Positions 1-11,762 of a stretch of 64,000 nt of DNA are shown one piece after another. Source of the DNA: Termitomyces sp. T153. Lineage: Eukaryota; Basidiomycota; Agaricomycetes; Agaricales; Lyophyllaceae. Position 1 is the stretch's first letter, and each line of letters opens with the position of its first letter. The stretch spans positions 1,922,001-1,986,000 of the forward strand of contig JACKQL020000002.1 in NCBI GenBank assembly GCA_018296165.2, given 5' to 3'. The translations under genes were made by a program, and so were the position numbers. The notes below the pieces were generated by a model. The model made no database searches, had not been told where the DNA came from, and worked only from the letters and a program-made list of their open reading frames with translations.

Positions 1-700
1 ACCTTTTTACTATCATTCCACTTGTCGAGCTTACCAACATCCCTGAACGGCGTTCTTACTTCAGGTATTGACATCGGACTCGTTCTCTTTTTGGTTCTTA
101 TTAGCAATTAATCGTCGCCAAGGCCTCCCCTATGACCTTTTACTTAGTTACGGACTGACGCCTGGCACGCAACCTAAACACAGTGGCAGACGCCGCCGCT
201 AGTGGCGCTTAATTGCTTACCTTCCCTTACTATACTTCGAGAGTGTATAAATACTGCCTGTATATAGACACCCGACCATCGAATTTCATCAACACATCAC
301 CATCGTATTACTCCTCCATCTATAAGCTACTAGCTTAAAGATTCCATTCGCCTCACCCCTTTCCCTTATCTCGTCTTCGACTTTGGGTTCGCAACAAACC
401 TCTTCAACCTCGACCTCGACTTAGTGTGGTACCGATTACGGGTGCCTATTAGCGTTATTTCAATTTAGTGACGCTAGCAATTGCGGCTAGCGATAAGTTT
501 ACGTTCGTCCGTCGATCTTAGTTTTACTCTTACCGCCATCTCCCTCCTTTATTCGCCCCGCCCCCGTTTCAGTTTCGCTGCGACTATCGTTAGCAGTAGC
601 GATTCTTTTCGACTTCACCTCCTTGCCACCACTTTCGCTCTAGTTCTCTGGGACGGTTACTGACTCGCCCTCAATTATTAACTTCCTACTGCCAGCTATC
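1..700. other. CpG-rich unassigned DNA, possibly LTR-like
   Basis: No convincing gene is seen. Around 245-265 there is a TATA-like stretch (TGTATAAATACTGCCTG), and at 428-441 a TGG-initial segment (TGGTACCGATTACG) resembling a tRNA primer-binding site. The piece could therefore be the end of an unrelated, younger LTR retrotransposon. This is inference only: no second LTR copy is in the window. Unlike the sequence after 2,000, this stretch retains CpG dinucleotides. Confidence 0.25.
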
Positions 701-998
701 CTATCTAGTGACAAGTGTTAGGTTTCCTGCACGGCACTAGGCGGCATAGGAGCACATCAACGCTGCTGGAGAATATGCGGAAGACGACATTGGAAAAGTT
801 TGGGAACTCCAGAGTACGTCCGATCCTTTTCAATGACTGGGAAAGAACCCCTGAGCGGCGGCCATACTTCGACTTCATTCCCCATGCTGCCACCACTACT
901 GCAGTCTGATCAATATTGCTCAACTTTGATTCTCATGCCCCACCAATCCCCAAACTGTACCCCGTGTCTTGAGGGTCTCGACACTGAAGGGGGGGTGA
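701..998 (+). mobile_element. 3' internal end and polypurine tract of a Gypsy-type element
   Basis: This stretch directly precedes LTR copy A and ends in a purine run (GAAGGGGGGGTGA), the expected primer for plus-strand synthesis just before a 3' LTR. The same layout, with clearly related sequence (a TTGATCAATATTGC block, then the G-run), precedes LTR copy D at about 11,665-11,762. Two copies sharing this sequence show that A is a 3' LTR of an element whose body lies mainly outside the window or has been lost. No intact reading frame remains. Confidence 0.6.
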
Positions 999-1939
999 TG
1001 TCACGACCCGCTCCCTAGACCCTGACACCACCCCCAGCCCCCCCCTTCAATGCTCCACCAAACTCCCCAACCCTCGTCCACCCTCCACACCCACTTTGGG
1101 CAACTCTGACACTTCTTTGGCAGACCCCAACAGCTCCTTGATCAACTCCAATGCCTTCTCCGCAGCAGTTGATGCATCCCCTGAATTCCCCTGGACTCCC
1201 AAGGCTTTCCCCGACCCCAGAACGATCCGCTTTCCAACTGATCCCATCAGAATGTCACCACGGCCCATTCCAAGATTGCACCCAACAACCGTTGACTTCC
1301 ATCAAGCCGCTGCCATCTCCTCTGCCCTCCGGAGCTGCCCAGTAGTAGGTATATAAGTCGTAGAAGAACCCCTAGTACTTTAGTCTTGATATTGCATTTA
1401 CCGGTTTCCCATGTCTTGTCTTTCATCTTGCCCCTGTCTCTATTTTTAGTTTTGAATCTATCTCTGTTCTCTGTCTTGTCTCGCCTCATCTCCGCCTCAT
1501 CTTGACCATGTATAGTTCCTTTGTCTTCCTAAGTCCCTTTCATCTCCAATGACAGTATGAACTCCGTGCACATGCTATGACCTGAACATTTCTACGACAA
1601 CCCCAGACCTCGCTCCTGCTCAGCCTAGGAACACCTCACATCTTGGTGATCTCCCATCAAACCCCTGGCTCCACCCCCATCAACCACAAAGCCTCCGATT
1701 ACCCCACATTCTAATTGCATGCTCATGAACTTGCTCCGGCACCCGCCCAGGTCCACAATGAGTATACTTGATCTTAGATGCCCCCGAGCCACTCCAGACT
1801 TGCTTGGACTGCTCCTAGCTCCCCCTCGCAAGTCCCTCCACATCAATACTGGATGCTTGGTTATAAGTGCAGGACATTGCATCTGCCTAGTAAGGACTCG
1901 CCAGTGTAGCTGAGCCCCTGTCATCAGTGGAACCTGACA
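999..1939 (+). repeat. LTR copy A (941 bp), forward orientation
   Basis: It is bounded by the inverted ends TGTCA and TGACA shared by all copies of this family. A TATATAA box sits near 1,352, followed by a conserved TAGTCTTGATATTGCA block that fits the transcription start/R region. Its 5' flank is a polypurine tract, which makes it a 3' LTR. It retains many CpGs (starting TGTCACGACCCGCTCCC) where copies B-D have TpG or CpA, so it is among the youngest copies. It has landed immediately upstream of an older Gypsy integrase remnant. Confidence 0.8.
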
Positions 1940-3606
1940 GGAAATGTCTGCTAAGGATGAGTTTCCTAGTGCCCATGTATTTGCACAATGCTTGAAAACC
2001 ACAATATTAGAGGCACACAATACCATCCTCATGTTGCATGTTAAGCAAACCCTCAATGCTAATTGAAGGTATCATTTACTTCTCTTCAAGGAGGGTGATT
2101 TCACCTACATGTCAACCAAAAAGATGAATTTTCCTATGGGAATAGCATGCAAGCTCATTCCTAAGTTTGTGTGGCCATATTTACTTCTGAAGGATTACAG
2201 TAACAATTCTTTTAAAGTTCAATCACCTGATTATATGCTTCAGCATGGTATACATAATGTATACCATGCCTCTCTATTGTGAATTCATTACCCAAATGAT
2301 GATTGGCAATTCCCTGGATGGCTTTACTCCCAAATTGTGGTAAAAGACAAACCTGAGCATGACACCAAATGGGTTGTGGACAAGATTGTCAGTCATACTG
2401 GTTTGAAAATAGATTTGATTTCTGAGGTGCTATGACACTTGGGCAGTAGGACCTGGCTGCTCTATGACCAGGTATGAGACCTTAATTTACTTCCATCATA
2501 TTTTGAGGTGCAGGTTTCAGAGTTAACTACAGGAACTGAAGAACCACTCAACAACCCTCAAGTCTTATTAGGCACTATCCAATTTGAGCCACATAAAACC
2601 CCCATTATCCAAACCCCCAGTCCCTCAGTTCTCACCTGTTGCTCCTTGCTTATCCACTCATTTGATTATCTTGCACCATTCTGTCAGCCTGACTCCCATC
2701 AACAAAACATGTCTACTAATGTTAACACCAACTCATTTCAGCCAAAGGACCATTATAAACTCTATCCCCTCCTTGTCTCATGTCTTGATGGCTTGTTTCA
2801 GCTTACTGCTATTGACCCCAACCTCATTGTACACCCCCTCCAACTTCTCAAGTACATCCAATATGACAATGCAGTCCATTGTTGCAATGTCACCACTGAC
2901 ACTTATATGCCTGCTGGCTATACCAAGTTTGCCACCACCTATAATCTGTCTAAGGGAGATAATCCCTGCAAATTTATCATCCAGAATGAGACAACATCAT
3001 CCTACAATGTCAACAACTTCCCAATACCACCCAGTCTCCTCACCTTCCCCTTCTGCAATAATCAATACAATAACTTATGCATATTTGGACTACTCAAGTC
3101 TGACAGAGATATTGATCAGAATCAATGGGAGATGATGAAGTATGCTCTTCTTTGTCCTCATCATGACACCCCAAAAATCAAGCTTGTGCCACCTTGCATA
3201 AGGAGGAGAAGGCTTTGAAGAAATGTCATTATGAGGAAGCTCACTCAGCTTTTCTGTCAGGTGTTCTAAGGGCAAGTCTAGCTGCCAGAGAAAGGAATCC
3301 TGTTGGTCCCACAAAGGCAAGAACCCTCATGACTCTTCTTCCTCCTCCAACAGTGAAGACAACAAAAAGATGGTTGAGGACCAATCTGCCATCTAATCAT
3401 TCACTTCTTCACTTGACAATCTTATTCAGGTTCATTTACACTGTGCAATCATGCTCAACATTCATGCTAACCATTATCATTTCAATTTTGACCTTGCATA
3501 ATTGAGTCTATTACCATGCTCATTTTTATACCTTTTCTATTCACTTGTTGGTTCTGTCCTACTTACAAGGTATCCCTCACACCATTCCTGATACCTGGAG
3601 GGCATA
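1940..3606 (+). pseudogene. Decayed Ty3/Gypsy pol C-terminus (integrase tail and chromo-like region)
   Basis: Forward-strand translation from about 1,950 gives a recognisable integrase tail: EFPSAHVFAQCLKTTILEAH, then KEGDFTYMSTKKMNFP, a KLIPKFVWPYLLLKDY segment, IHNVYHASLL and WVVDKIVSHTG. It ends with a GTEEPLNNPQVLLG box typical of Agaricomycete Gypsy polyproteins. Several in-frame stops break it, for example after HASLL near 2,280 and after SEVL near 2,433. From 2,508 to 3,218 one frame stays open and continues the polyprotein's C-terminal extension, whose function I cannot name. The recognition rests on remembered family sequence. CpG is almost absent, as expected of old methylated repeats. 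Confidence 0.7.
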
Positions 3607-3963
3607 TGTAGCAACTGTGATGGGTTCTCACTTATCTCAGACTTTACTTTGATCACCTCTGACCCCTAGCTTGTACCTTCCTGCACCACACCTATTTTGA
3701 TATATTGCTTAGTTCCCATATATAAACCCTCACATTGTGTTAGGTTGGGAGTTCTTCCCAATATTAGAGCTTATACCTGTTCTTCTATTGTGTGAAGACT
3801 CTGTCTCTTGTGTGACTTCACCATGACCTTGCACTGCAGTTACAGCTCTTCAATGCATCATGGAACACCACTCTCAAAGAACTCTGCTCCTGCCTCACCA
3901 ATACAATTGATTGTGCTGCCAAAAACAAGCCAAAGCATAATCTACTTTCAGCCTAGCCAGGAC
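3607..3963 (+). repeat. Possible LTR of the first Gypsy remnant
   Basis: A TGTAGCAACTGTGATGG start follows a short purine run (GGAGGGCATA) just after the pol remnant. A TATATAAACCCTCAC promoter-like motif lies near 3,718. Position and composition fit a 3' LTR, but there is no second copy in the window to fix its borders, and the 3' limit given is a guess. Confidence 0.35.
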
Positions 3964-3979
3964 AGGCTGTGAGAGGTAA

Positions 3980-4440
3980 TGTCATGACCTGTTCCCAGAA
4001 CCCCAGACCTTGTCTCCAGCTGACTTGCCTCCCCATCTCCCCCTTCAACTTCTCCAACCTTTGCCCACCTATAGTACCCACTCTGGGTAACTCCAATGCT
4101 TCCCCAGCAAACCCCAATGGCCCCCTGGCTAACTCTGACACCTTTCCTGCAGTCATCAATACTTTTCCTGACTCTTCTGAGCCCCTGGGACCCTCTCCCA
4201 CTGTTCCTGACTCTAGCATATGTCACCAACTCATCTCCCTAGTTTGCCTGACCAGCCCTGGAGCATCATAACAACCCTGGGATGGCCTGTGTCCTCAATT
4301 GATCCCATCAGAGTATCACTGCAACCTGTCCCCTGATTGTAACTGACACTCATCAACTCTGCACAGCTCTGAAGAGCCCCACTGCCACACCCACTGTTCC
4401 CCAGAGCTCTCCAGTAGTCAGTATATAAGTCATAGAAGAC
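3980..4440 (+). repeat. LTR copy B, truncated 5' LTR of the 10-kb element
   Basis: It starts TGTCATGACCTGTTCCCAG, matching copies A, C and D, and runs through the shared CCAGTAGTCAGTATATAAGT promoter block. After about 4,440 similarity to the other LTRs stops, and the remaining several hundred bases of a normal copy, including the TGACA end, are missing. I infer an internal deletion that joined the LTR promoter region to internal sequence. A TGGATCTGACACC segment at 4,491-4,503 may be the remnant of the primer-binding site. Confidence 0.65.
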
Positions 4441-7255
4441 CCACTACGATTTGTTTTGCCTTGCCCAATTTTCCAAGGCACATTGAATTGTGGATCTGAC
4501 ACCAAATGTCCCTTCACTCTGGTCACACTCCCACACAATGGCTCTCTCCATGGACACCCTCCCTGCTCAACCCCAATCACATCATTCCTACACTACCCTC
4601 ACCTGCACCTCCTATACTTCTCACACCTCCTCCACTAGCTCCATCTCTTATTGAAGGTTGACCACAACACCTCCAAACCAGTACCCAACCCACCTCAGCG
4701 ATAAATCAATCTCTTGCTCAATGACTTCTCTAGCACCTCACCTGCACCATTTCCCCAACAATAATGCAAAACCCTGCTGGAGACAATCACTCACTGCAGA
4801 AGGACAAGTCACTACCCCCACCAACAAATAATGATGAGACCTTTGACCACCACCCCCTAGTCCCCCCATTTCCAAACCTACTGGCAGCTCTGTCCAAATC
4901 TGCACATCACCAATATCAGACCCAACAATTCTCTAACAGTGCCCCCCCCCCCATCAAAGGAGCAAAACTCTGTTGCTTCACCAGTAAACTCCCCAACTTC
5001 CACACCACACTCTCACCTAACTCTAAGGATGTCGACTCTTCAAAAGCAAGCCCCACCATCATTGGAATCAAACCCTGACCCAACAACCCCTCTTCCCCCA
5101 AGAATAAATAAAGATTCCAAGACCAGTGCTCTGCCCTCAAACTCCAGAATCAACCTCTGGAATTAGCTAGGACTCCTTGGGTTAATTAGCCATTGACCCT
5201 GCCTAATGTTTGACTGGACAAACTCTGCAACAAAGTCTCCAAGCATGGATACAACTCCCTCTACCCCTTCCTCCAGTCTGCTAGGGCCCCAATGCTTCCA
5301 ACCTAACTCCAGCAACTCCAAGCAAGACAAAAGAATTTCCAAGCCTCAAGATGGCCAAGAAAGGAAGGAAAACACACCTCTGCCCTGGCCTTCTTGAAAT
5401 GCACCCCAAAGGCACCCCCAACAAATCCCAGAAGTCAATATGAGAACCACAGTACTCTGACCTACAATGCTAAACAACCCCAGACCCCTCCACCATTACT
5501 TTGACACCCTCTCCCAATTGATCCAGAACCCCTGGCATCAAAATGTTCACCACCACCTCTCTCCACATGCACTTCACAAGATGGAACTTCTGCTCTTCAA
5601 CTACCAAATTCAGCTATCCTTAGCAAAAGAACACTCAAGCACAGAAGTTACTCTGCTGAAATGAACTATAGGAGAAAGAGAATTCTATATGAAGTAGTTT
5701 TCTTGGAGTATCACAAACTTGCTGACATGTTGTCTGAAGGAAGCCAAGAACCCCTGAGAAATTGATATAAAGACCCAAGGCACTTTGACCCACTGCTCCA
5801 GGCAACCCCAAACCCCTCCACACAACTCCAGACTCTGGCAACACAGCTCCAGAGCCCCCATTCTGACTCCAACATCTGTCTAAGGAACCTTTGACACCAA
5901 CCCATCAATGATGTCCCCATAGCATGCACTCTGCAAGGTCAAATCCTCAACTACCAACCTCAAACTCCTTCATCCTTGCTAGAAAAGATATTTACAAACA
6001 GGAAACTACACTGCTGGAGCAACAGGAGGACTAACTCTATATGAAGTAGTCTTCTCAAAGTGTCACAAGTTTGCTGATGTATTCTTCAAGAAAAGAGTAG
6101 TACCCCCTACCACCATCCACTGCAAAATCAACATTGAAAAAATGCCACCACCGTCTCCATCCAACAACAAGTAAGGACATCACACACTCCAGCCCCCACC
6201 ACCAGAGTCACAACCCCACTGCTGTCCTCCCCCACCTCTCCAATGAAATCAATTACTCCATGAAAGAATAAACTCCAGACACTCAAAATAGTTTCCCCCA
6301 AGTCCAGCAATGCACCATGTGACCCAACCACACCCACCAGAGATTCAACCCAGATGCTCAGAAAAATGAATGGCCCCTCCAACTCTGCCCCAACAATCAG
6401 TGGATCAACAACACCCTCCAAAAGAAAGGGTACCCCCTTTCTCTAATCAGAAATCTGGTTGATTGCTCCCACAGTGCCAAAACCTACCTCCACTTTATTG
6501 ACATTGACCTCTGGACCACTTTGGAGCATGAATGGAAGATTGCCCTCACCCCTGCTGTGACCCCTTTAGAGTCTCAAGTGATGTCCTCAAGTGACTGACT
6601 TTCCTGCCACCCTCCAGCATTTGTGGATGACCACCCCCCAATACAAACAATGTTTTTGCATGTCTGTGCAAAGATCTGACTCACCCAAGCTCTCAGAGAG
6701 CAACTAAAATGCACCCACCACATTCAAGCATGACCTTGGAGACCACCAACACTTATCCAGCAAGAACTCCACTACTCAGTGGTAACTCCCATTAAATGTT
6801 TGCATGTTGTGCTGATCTGAATAAGGAGGAAAACCCCACTCCAGACCTCCCTCCTTGCCCAGCACAACCTTCACTGCAACTCCACTGACAAGCCAACCTT
6901 TCAACTCAACTCTTATATTGCCTCTGGACCTCTGCCCTTGTGCTGGGAAGAATGGACCAATGAAACACATCTCCAGACCCTTTCCTCTGCTCAGCACCAC
7001 CTCTGAAGTCAACTCCATTGATGAGTTATCTATTGACCAGCCTCCACACTAACTCTGGAACCATTGGCTCCTACTCTAGAAGGAGGCATAACCCACCAAG
7101 CTCACCCCTAGACCAACCCCACCCTGCTCCACAAAACCCAGAAGAGCTCTGCCAACAAGCCAGTACCCCACCAACCCTCACACCACCTCCAGTCTGCTGG
7201 CTCTACTCTGAAAAGGGACAAAACTGCTGCTGGACCTTCAATACAATGCTGGACC
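4441..7255 (+). pseudogene. Decayed Gypsy gag-pol interior with reverse transcriptase remnants
   Basis: No long frame survives and the strand is strikingly C-rich and G-poor. Two stretches are recognisable on the forward strand. At 6,037-6,141 LYEVVFSKCHKFADVFFKK and CKINIE match the segment before Gypsy reverse transcriptase. At 6,425-6,571 KGYPLSLIRNLVD followed by FIDIDL and EWKIAL matches the RT palm region (family form RYPLPLI...DL, then KIDL...EWKTAF). Stops and frameshifts separate them and the catalytic YxDD box was not found. A segment near 5,685 (CTATATGAAGTAG onwards) recurs in diverged form at 6,037, so part of the region is internally duplicated. Confidence 0.6.
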
Positions 7256-8309
7256 TGTCACAACCCACTCCCTGGAACCCCAACATCATTCCCAGCCCAC
7301 TTGCTTCCCCAGAGTCCCTGGCCCAATGCCTTGTCAAAACCCCCAACCATTGAACACCCTCTGCAACCACTCTGGGTAACTCTGATGCTTCTCTGGAAAA
7401 CTCCAATGGCCTCCTGGCTAACTCCAACAACCTTCTCTGCAGCCATTAATACTTCCCTTGACTCTCCTGAGCCTCTGGAACCCTCCCCCACCATTCCTGA
7501 CCCCATCGTGCATCTCTGGCTCACCACTCTAGCTCACCTAACCTCCTCCAAAGCATCACAATGACCCTGGAGCAACTGCATCCCCAACTGATCCCATCAG
7601 AATATTGCCATGGCCCACTCCTCAATTGCAACTGACACCTGTCAACTCTGCATAGCTCTGTCAAGCCCCACCACCACACCCACTGCCCTCCAGAGCTCTC
7701 CAGTAATCAGTGTATAATCTATAGAATAGCACCTCATACTCTAGTCTTGATATTGCATTAACTGGTTATTTGTGTCTCACATCTCTTTCTGTCTCTATTT
7801 CTGTTTTTGGTCTCAAATCTATCTCTTTTCTTAGTCTCATCTTGTTTCACCTCCATCTTGTCTTGATTGTCTCTATTTCCTTTGTTTCTCTAAGTCCTTT
7901 TTAACTCTGATGACAGTACAAACTCTGCACATGTGCTACGACCCCTAAACATTCTCACAATGACTCTAGACCTCACTCCTCACTTGGCCCCATAACCCAT
8001 CAAGTCTTGATTAATCCCCCATCAAACTCTGCCTCCATCACTCATGAAGCCTCTGCTTGCCCTGCAATCTATTTGCATGCCTGTGAACCTGTTCCTGATG
8101 CCTGTCCAAGCCCAACACCTAATATACTTGGTCTTAAACTTCCCCAGACCACTCTGGACTTGCTTGGACTGCTCTCCTTAGCTTCCTCTCACAAGTCTCT
8201 CCACTCTGTGCCAACTCCAGAGCACTAGGTTATAAGCACAAAGCATTGCATCTGCCTAGTAAGGACTTGCCCAGTGTAGCTGAGCCCCTGTAGTCAGCAG
8301 AACCTGACA
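7256..8309 (+). repeat. LTR copy C (1,054 bp), solo LTR with GGACC target duplication
   Basis: Ends are TGTCACAACCCACTCCC and AACCTGACA. The flanking bases are GGACC on the left (7,251-7,255) and GGACC on the right (8,310-8,314). A perfect 5-base duplication around a single LTR with no polypurine tract or coding sequence beside it is the hallmark of a solo LTR left by LTR-LTR recombination. It interrupts the interior of the 3,980-13,989 element and is therefore younger than that insertion, although its CpGs have also mostly decayed. Confidence 0.8.
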
Positions 8310-9884
8310 GGACCCCCCAGTACAACCCTCAATGCAACTCCACCAATGAGCCAGCAGCCAACCCACTCATTATGCAACCTCCACACCACCTGCCCCAACC
8401 CTCCAGGAAGCAACCCATGCAATGACAACCCCAAACTCCTCCCTCACTCCACACCTCACCCAAAAGCAACTCCACTAAGAAGAATCATCTACCAGTCGAC
8501 CTCTGCACTGTCTCCAGACTACTAACCCTTACTCCAAAAAGGATGAACCCATGCTCCAGACTCAGAACACACTTGTCCTGACAAACTCCAGCTGCACTCC
8601 AAGCTCTGAGGATGCCAGGAACACATAAGACTCCCCTACCTGTCTCTGGACTTACCTTTGGCCAGGAACAAGAAGGAATGTCATGTAACTAGCCCAGAAT
8701 CTACAAACCCCAACCAAGCATGACCTTCTGCCAACACTCTGGAGTGCAGAAAACTCCAACCAAGCATATCCTTGACAAATTACAATACTCTGGAGCACAG
8801 CAAATGCCTAATCAAATACATCTCCAACAAAAAGCAATACTCCAGAGTTCAACAAACCCCTACCCAAGCATGCCTCTATCCAAACAAAAGCCTCCAAACA
8901 CCCTCTGCCCTTGAAGTCATCCACCCAACCCCTCACACTTTGTTCAGATTTAACATTAATGATTTTTCCACCTGTAATATCACCACCTATCCCCCCCACA
9001 CTTGAAGGTCAACAGATCACAAGAATAAGCAACCCAAACTCTAAAAAAGTAGCTCCACCCCTATGCTAATTCAACCAACAGCCTAGCTGGCATGTAAAAC
9101 TGTCCCCTGCCAAATCCACTACCATGGCAACCCCAACCTTGGAGCTCCCCTCTATTATGCCACCAAGCACTCCCATCTCCAGCCTACCCTGCCCCCAAGG
9201 ATAACCTTTACTTTGTCACCTCCACTGTTGTCAAAAGAGACCTCTGCCCCCTCTGCCAGCTGCATCGGCATAAAATCCAAGTTACCAGAAGACCTCTGCC
9301 CCCTCCACCAGCTGCATCAGAGCAAAATCAAAGTCACCAGAAGACTTCTGCCTCCTCCACCAGTCACATTAGAACAAAAACCAAAGCTGCTGCCAAAGCA
9401 TACTTAAAGTCTGGAGATCCACCCTCCAGCCCAACCATGAATGCTTGACATGACCCTGGATCTAAGAACACCCACCCATGACCTTGGTCCAACCCCCTAA
9501 GAACCAAACCCAGATCAACACCCCACCCATTGACCCCCTCAAGGCATTTGAGAAGCCCCACAGAAACCCCCCAACACTTCTGCTGAACTCTAGGAACCCT
9601 ACCTGCAATGCTCTGCCAAGCCCTGGTGACCTTGGAACTAGTTGACATGGATGGCATTAGGGGGCTTAACCCCTGCCTCTGGATTTATTAGAGATTCAAC
9701 TCCCCCAAACAACTCCCTGCATGTCTTACTTCCTCACCCCCTCACAGAATCTGAAATTTCATTTATCTCATATCAGCTGAATCAAAACCCCAGAACTCAT
9801 TATATATGGTCTATAAACTACAAGATATTACAGAACAGGTCTATGGAAGGCATGAAGCAACAAGAAACATGGAGTCCAACCTCC
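8310..9884. other. Interior of the old Gypsy element with short tandem repeats
   Basis: No reading frame can be recognised. The stretch is C/A-rich on the forward strand and nearly free of CpG. At about 8,710-8,880 a diverged module containing CCAACCAAGCAT and ACTCTGGAG occurs about three times. A clearer 52-base tandem array starts at 9,239 and is listed separately. By position this should be the RNase H/integrase half of pol, but I could not find conserved boxes. Confidence 0.4.
9239..9386. repeat. 52-bp tandem repeat, about 2.8 copies
   Basis: Units begin at 9,239, 9,291 and 9,343, each starting GACCTCTGCCCCCTC or GACTTCTGCCTCCTC and ending near CACCAGAA. The units differ at a few sites only, so the array arose by local duplication inside the dead retroelement. 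Confidence 0.75.
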
Positions 9885-11346
9885 TCACCCCCTTTTCCCT
9901 TCTGGAATCCCTCCCCCCACTGCCCCAACCCCCAAGTCTACTTTCATCTGCACCTTCACCACTGCCAGGACCTCTGCAAGCCCTGGCAACACCTCTTTCA
10001 CATCTGCCACCACCTCCCACCACAACTCTGGGGCCACTGTATTGCACTGCTGATGCCCTGTCAGCAACTGCCCCATCCTCACCACCCCCTGCCCCAACTC
10101 TGGCAGGTGATCCCCAGGCATCTGTACCAACCCATCCTGGATTGATGCCAACATGGCAGATGCCCTGTCCATCAAAGCCCAGTGTTTGTGGATCCAGCCT
10201 GGCCCAACTCCATTAACAAGCTCTAGGGGAACAAGTGAAACACTTACACAAAACTCCAGCATGCCCTGAGGCTGTCTTGCTTGCCAACCACTCCTCTTGC
10301 TGCCTGCTGGCCTCTGCCTCTGCCTGGGATAAACTACCCTTCTGCAGGCTCCACTGCTTCTCTGTCTCCTCCACAGACCATGTTTCCAACTGTGCCAAAT
10401 GCTTCTGCAAACTCTGCACCTCCAATGCCCACTCCATGGCCACTTGTATAGCAGTATTGTGGTCCCGCTGCAACATGTCCCTCTCTCTTCATGCCTAGTC
10501 CCAATCTTTCCCTGCCCTTCAGAGCTCCTCTTCTTGTATTGTCAGCATCCTAGATAAGCCCTTCACCTGCCAATGGAGGAATGTCTCAGTGATCAAGGAT
10601 GCAGGCTCAGGAGAACTTGATGGATGCCCCAGCAGCACTCCTGAGCTGGTGGAGTACATGTGAGGCCCAGGGGGGCCTGCCATCAACAACTCATCCCATG
10701 GCTGCTTGCTAAGACTAGCCACTAGGAGCAGAGATGCCCTCCTCTTCCTCTTGTCCTGCATACTCAACTCCCACTCCTTGTGACCCTCCCATGGTGGGCC
10801 CACCTTCTCCACTGAACCTCCACTCTCTGGTGCCTTGGTTCTCCACCCCTTCCCCAACTGTTCCCTCACCCAGCCCTCCTCCCACCCCTGCTCCATAGCA
10901 ATGCAGGCCACATGCTACTCCAGTGAAACTAAGCACTTCTCATGCCTTGCATGACATGGAAGACAGACCAACATATCACAGCAGGACCTTACAGAGGGCT
11001 CATTGAACTTACATAGCTCCCTCCACTGGGCACAGAGGGTGCACTGGAACAACTGGTCAGCAAACATGGCAAGAAAGATTTGAGAACTCACTGGAGCCTC
11101 ATTCTGACACCACTCCAACATTGGGGGGCCCCACACACACCCCAATGCCCCAGTGAATATCTCCAGCATCACCTCTTCCTGCAGCACTCTTTGCCTCTCT
11201 GGGACAACCTGGACAATTCCCAGACCCAAACTTGACCTCACAGGATGGGTTGGCAGCAGTGGAGCCACTTGACTGACCTGCCCCAGGCTCCCCACATGAG
11301 TAGAGCCACCAGATGAACTCACCACAGCTGCAGACAATTCTGTCAT
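9885..11346 (-). pseudogene. Antisense Cys-rich, coiled-coil reading frame inside the Gypsy element
   Basis: On the minus strand one frame runs 11,346-10,519 with a single internal stop at 10,915-10,917 (TAG, which a C-to-T change would make from CAG). It contains a Cys/His cluster, CTLCAQWRELC then CLPCHARHEKC, followed by a charged region (EEGWVREQLGKG, KRKRR). Beyond 10,519, frames at 10,476-10,213 (coiled coil: ALEVQSLQKHLAQLE, SQAEAEASRQQEEW) and 10,262-9,885 (MLEFCVSVSLVPLE, MPGDHLPELGQGVVRMG) continue it. I recall a large Agaricomycete family of unknown function with this order: Cys cluster, basic region, coiled coil, PGD-PPELGQGVVRMG tail. It lies antisense between pol and the 3' LTR. 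Either the retroelement family carried it as an extra antisense gene or it was inserted there. No function is known to me. Confidence 0.5.
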
Positions 11347-11747
11347 GGGTCAGCAATCTGCCCCAGAGCAAAAGAGACACCATACTCACAACTGTGATAT
11401 ATTGCATCTATTCTCCAACAATCCCAACACTTGTTGAACTTCCCTCAGCAACACTCATATTTTGCCCACACCTTCATGCAATTATCATCTAACAGGGATG
11501 GAGTTGGAGAGGGCTGCAAGGATGATGGTACTGGCAAGGCCATGGGAAAGTGGTCAAGGGAACACCTGGGTGTGTACTGACCCTTTTAATTTCCTAGGAC
11601 AAGCTTCTTGATGAACAACAATCACACTTCAACTTCATTCTCCATGCTGCCGCTGCTCACTGTGGATTGATCAATATTGCTTGGACTTTGATTCCCATGC
11701 CCCCCACCCATCCCTGACTCACACCTGGCATCTCAAGAATCTCAACA

Positions 11748-11762
11748 CTGAAGGGGGGGTGA
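11748..11762 (+). other. Polypurine tract before 3' LTR D
   Basis: The purine run GAAGGGGGGGTGA directly abuts the TGTCA start of copy D and is identical in layout to the tract before copy A (985-998). This fixes the element's orientation as forward. Confidence 0.7.

Noticed and set aside
1719..2056. Overlapping frames on both strands in LTR A and its flank (64 and 143 codons).
   Set aside because: They cover LTR sequence with defined ends, and no protein family is recognisable.
9642..10145. A 167-codon plus-strand frame.
   Set aside because: It lies opposite the Cys-rich/coiled-coil frame, is Pro/His/Leu-rich through composition, and has no conserved motif.
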